This document shows, one piece after another, positions 62,524-64,000 of a stretch of 64,000 bases of DNA (positions within the stretch are counted from its first letter, which is position 1; the number at the start of each line of letters is the position of its first letter). The notes below the pieces were generated by a model. It had not been told where the DNA came from. It saw only the letters and a program-made list of their open reading frames with translations, and did not search any database. Made by a program: the position numbers and the translations under genes. This DNA comes from Litorimonas sp046250185 (GTDB lineage: Bacteria; Pseudomonadota; Alphaproteobacteria; Caulobacterales; Maricaulaceae). The stretch lies in assembly GCF_046250185.1 (NCBI RefSeq), contig NZ_CP176469.1. The stretch is one strand, 5' to 3'.

Positions 62524-62958
62524 ATGGTTTATCAAATTTACTTTTCCGGACACGTACGCAGAGAGAGTGCGGCAGAACCTGTGGCAGGTGATGCCATGAC
62601 TGCGGTCAAAATTTGCAAGATGTATGACGTGACGGGCCTTACCCTATTTAGCGAAGGTAGCTTTATGACTGTCATCGAAGGTCCGCGAACTGCCGTGACG
62701 GCAATCTATGAATTTTACCGCACGGATGGTCGCATGTCAGATGTGAAGGTCATGGTGTCGCGCGAAAGTGATACGCGGGAGTTTAATGATTTCCGTATCG
62801 GGTTTCGCCATTGGGATTTTTCAGATGCCTGCTCCGGGGCGTTTCAGTTAAATGAGCGCAGCTTGATGAGCAGCTTACCCACGAACCCTTCGACAGAATT
62901 GCGGGTCTTGACCAATACATTTGCCCGCGTGACTGCACTGCAAGTCTGCGCGGCTTAG
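62524..62958 (+). CDS. BLUF-like domain protein, flavin residues altered (copy 2)
   Basis: 144 residues from the ATG at 62524; an ATG 9 bases earlier is possible. BLUF-type fold at about 1-98: QIYFSG with Tyr6, KICKMYDVTG, then FMTVIEGP. The usual flavin-contact Asn is Cys31 and the photoactive Gln is Thr49. Together with copy 1 it has a Lys-(V/I)-Cys sequence at the same place, so the two look like one divergent subfamily. Helical tail at about 100-144. Its stop overlaps the esterase stop (TTAG). Confidence 0.65.
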   Translation: MVYQIYFSGHVRRESAAEPVAGDAMTAVKICKMYDVTGLTLFSEGSFMTVIEGPRTAVTAIYEFYRTDGRMSDVKVMVSRESDTREFNDFRIGFRHWDFSDACSGAFQLNERSLMSSLPTNPSTELRVLTNTFARVTALQVCAA

Positions 62959-63827
62959 CGACAGAAATTACCTGTCTTCGGCAAGTTATCGATAAAGCTT
63001 GCAATATCTGATTTCAGCGAAGAATCCCCGTCGAAATGGCGGGACAGGAATTGGACAGCCTCGGTGTGGTTCATGCCGTCATAAATTTTCAGCTTTGCAT
63101 TACCGCCACTTGCTTCAATTTTCTCCGCCAGCATCTCTGCATTTTTGCGTCCAACGGTCGTGTCATCCGCGCCGTTGATTAGGAACATGGCGGGCAATGG
63201 TTGATCCGCATGGGCCAGCGGAGCGTCCTCGCCTTGGAAACGGCCTGGGAAAATTGTGGGGTAAGGGGGATCTTTTAGCTCATAAGCGCCCGTGGGTGCG
63301 GCCAAGCTAATCACGCCCGCAACACGCTCGCATGTTGCGAGATTTTCCGCCGCCATAAAGCGCGGGTCCATGATGGCCATGAGCGCGTTATAAGCCCCCG
63401 CGCTGTGACCGATAACGACAATAGGACGGTCTGGGTTTTGCACGGCGGCGTAAGCAATGGCTTTGGCCGTATCTTCGATCATGCCGGGATATTTCGTTTG
63501 CGGATAGAGACGGTAATTCGGCACAGCGATGTCGTAGCCGTCTTTTGTAAACCCATCGGCGAGGAACTTATAGATGTCCTTCGATCCCTCTTGCCAACTG
63601 CCCCCGTGAACAAAGACCAGCATGGGAGCGTCGGGCTTAGGCGTGTCAGCCTTATAAAGATCAAGCTTCTGACGCTCCAAAGGGCCGTAGCTTACATCCT
63701 TCGCTTTGGAAAAGCTTGAGGACGGCGTGATTGTATTGAGCAAGGTCACAGGTGCGCAAGCGGCAACTGCGAATATAAGACCCATTGCTCCGCCCAAGGT
63801 GAGAGCCAGTTTTTTACGATGTTTCAT
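62955..63827 (-). CDS. Alpha/beta-hydrolase lipoprotein (carboxylesterase type)
   Basis: 290 residues. Lipobox VAAC with Cys24. Oxyanion motif HGGSW at 74-78, nucleophile elbow GHSAGA with Ser142, Asp in NGADDTTV and His in GMNHTEAV complete the triad. Relatives are carboxylesterases, feruloyl esterases and kynurenine formamidase-like enzymes; the substrate is not evident. Periplasmic or outer-membrane. Confidence 0.88.
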   Translation of the reverse strand: MKHRKKLALTLGGAMGLIFAVAACAPVTLLNTITPSSSFSKAKDVSYGPLERQKLDLYKADTPKPDAPMLVFVHGGSWQEGSKDIYKFLADGFTKDGYDIAVPNYRLYPQTKYPGMIEDTAKAIAYAAVQNPDRPIVVIGHSAGAYNALMAIMDPRFMAAENLATCERVAGVISLAAPTGAYELKDPPYPTIFPGRFQGEDAPLAHADQPLPAMFLINGADDTTVGRKNAEMLAEKIEASGGNAKLKIYDGMNHTEAVQFLSRHFDGDSSLKSDIASFIDNLPKTGNFCR

Positions 63828-63883
63828 GACTATCCTACGCGCCAGATGGAAAAGCAGTTCCCTCTGTGTCGCGCGGCATAGAT

Positions 63884-64000
63884 TTAGTCAAATGTCGAAT
63901 AGGCGTTTTGCGGCCCGTCCCCGCGACGATAGACCAGCGTGCCAACCATTTTATCGTGAAGCGATTGGCTCTTTTCCGTCCAGAAAACCATCAAATACGG
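63884..64000 (-). CDS. RDD family membrane protein, C-terminal end (partial)
   Basis: The last 38 codons of a gene that enters from beyond the window end. The frame ends in TAA at 63884. SQSLHDKMVGTLVYRR matches the final helix and LHDkxxxTxVv ending of RDD-domain membrane proteins. Function unknown; some RDD proteins act in ion exchange. Confidence 0.7.
   Translation of the reverse strand, partial: PYLMVFWTEKSQSLHDKMVGTLVYRRGDGPQNAYSTFD

Overview
The window looks like chromosomal DNA of an alphaproteobacterium with a Caulobacter-type cell cycle. The evidence is the intact division and cell-wall (dcw) cluster beside lpxC and rnpB, a PopZ pole-organising protein between valS and tolC, an adjacent divK-pleD pair, TTAA-N7-TTAA boxes of the CtrA type, a Cys-rich N-terminal extension on DNA polymerase IV, and mixed GC content near the mid-50s by eye. 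A stalked or dimorphic marine lineage (Hyphomonadaceae/Maricaulales-like) is my inference. I cannot name a species.

Layout. 1-19.3 kb (minus strand) carries mraZ-rsmH-ftsL-ftsI-murE-murF-mraY-murD-ftsW-murG-murC-murB-ddl-ftsQ-ftsA-ftsZ, then a terminator and lpxC. Most junctions up to ftsQ overlap by 1-13 bases or have gaps of 10 bases or less, so this is one long transcription unit for lipid II synthesis, septal synthesis and the FtsZ ring. Its head has three TGGGA boxes at a 10-base period (MraZ operator) and a CtrA-type box. 19.6-38.2 kb holds a membrane J-domain protein, RNase P RNA, and an accessory-looking mix: DJ-1 protein, amidase, drug/metabolite exporter, small membrane proteins, DjlA-like protein, metF with an ArsR-methyltransferase regulator, a GH9 glycosidase lipoprotein, ettA, xthA, DUF2145 and DUF3137 proteins, and valS. 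38.3-42.6 kb has popZ with a very long acidic linker, tolC and a PCMT-like gene. 42.8-50.9 kb (plus strand) is tRNA-Cys, plsY, dprA, topA, rnr, a Nudix gene and rpmG. 51-54.3 kb is pleD, divK and dinB. 54.3-64 kb is a mosaic of small genes: two cold-shock proteins, two BLUF-like proteins lacking key flavin residues, a trypsin-like protease, a HEPN-like gene, and a thiC operon led by a TPP riboswitch whose first gene is a histidine-phosphatase lipoprotein. The window ends inside an RDD membrane protein gene.

Most interesting points: the TPP-riboswitch operon (phosphatase, unknown protein, ThiC); the expanded PopZ linker; the pair of non-canonical BLUF proteins with Cys where Asn is expected; a perfect intrinsic terminator overlapping the GH9 start codon; an orphan plus-strand terminator and possible sRNA near 26.2 kb; and four convergent gene pairs that share four-base stop-stop overlaps. 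No CRISPR array, IS element or prophage was seen.
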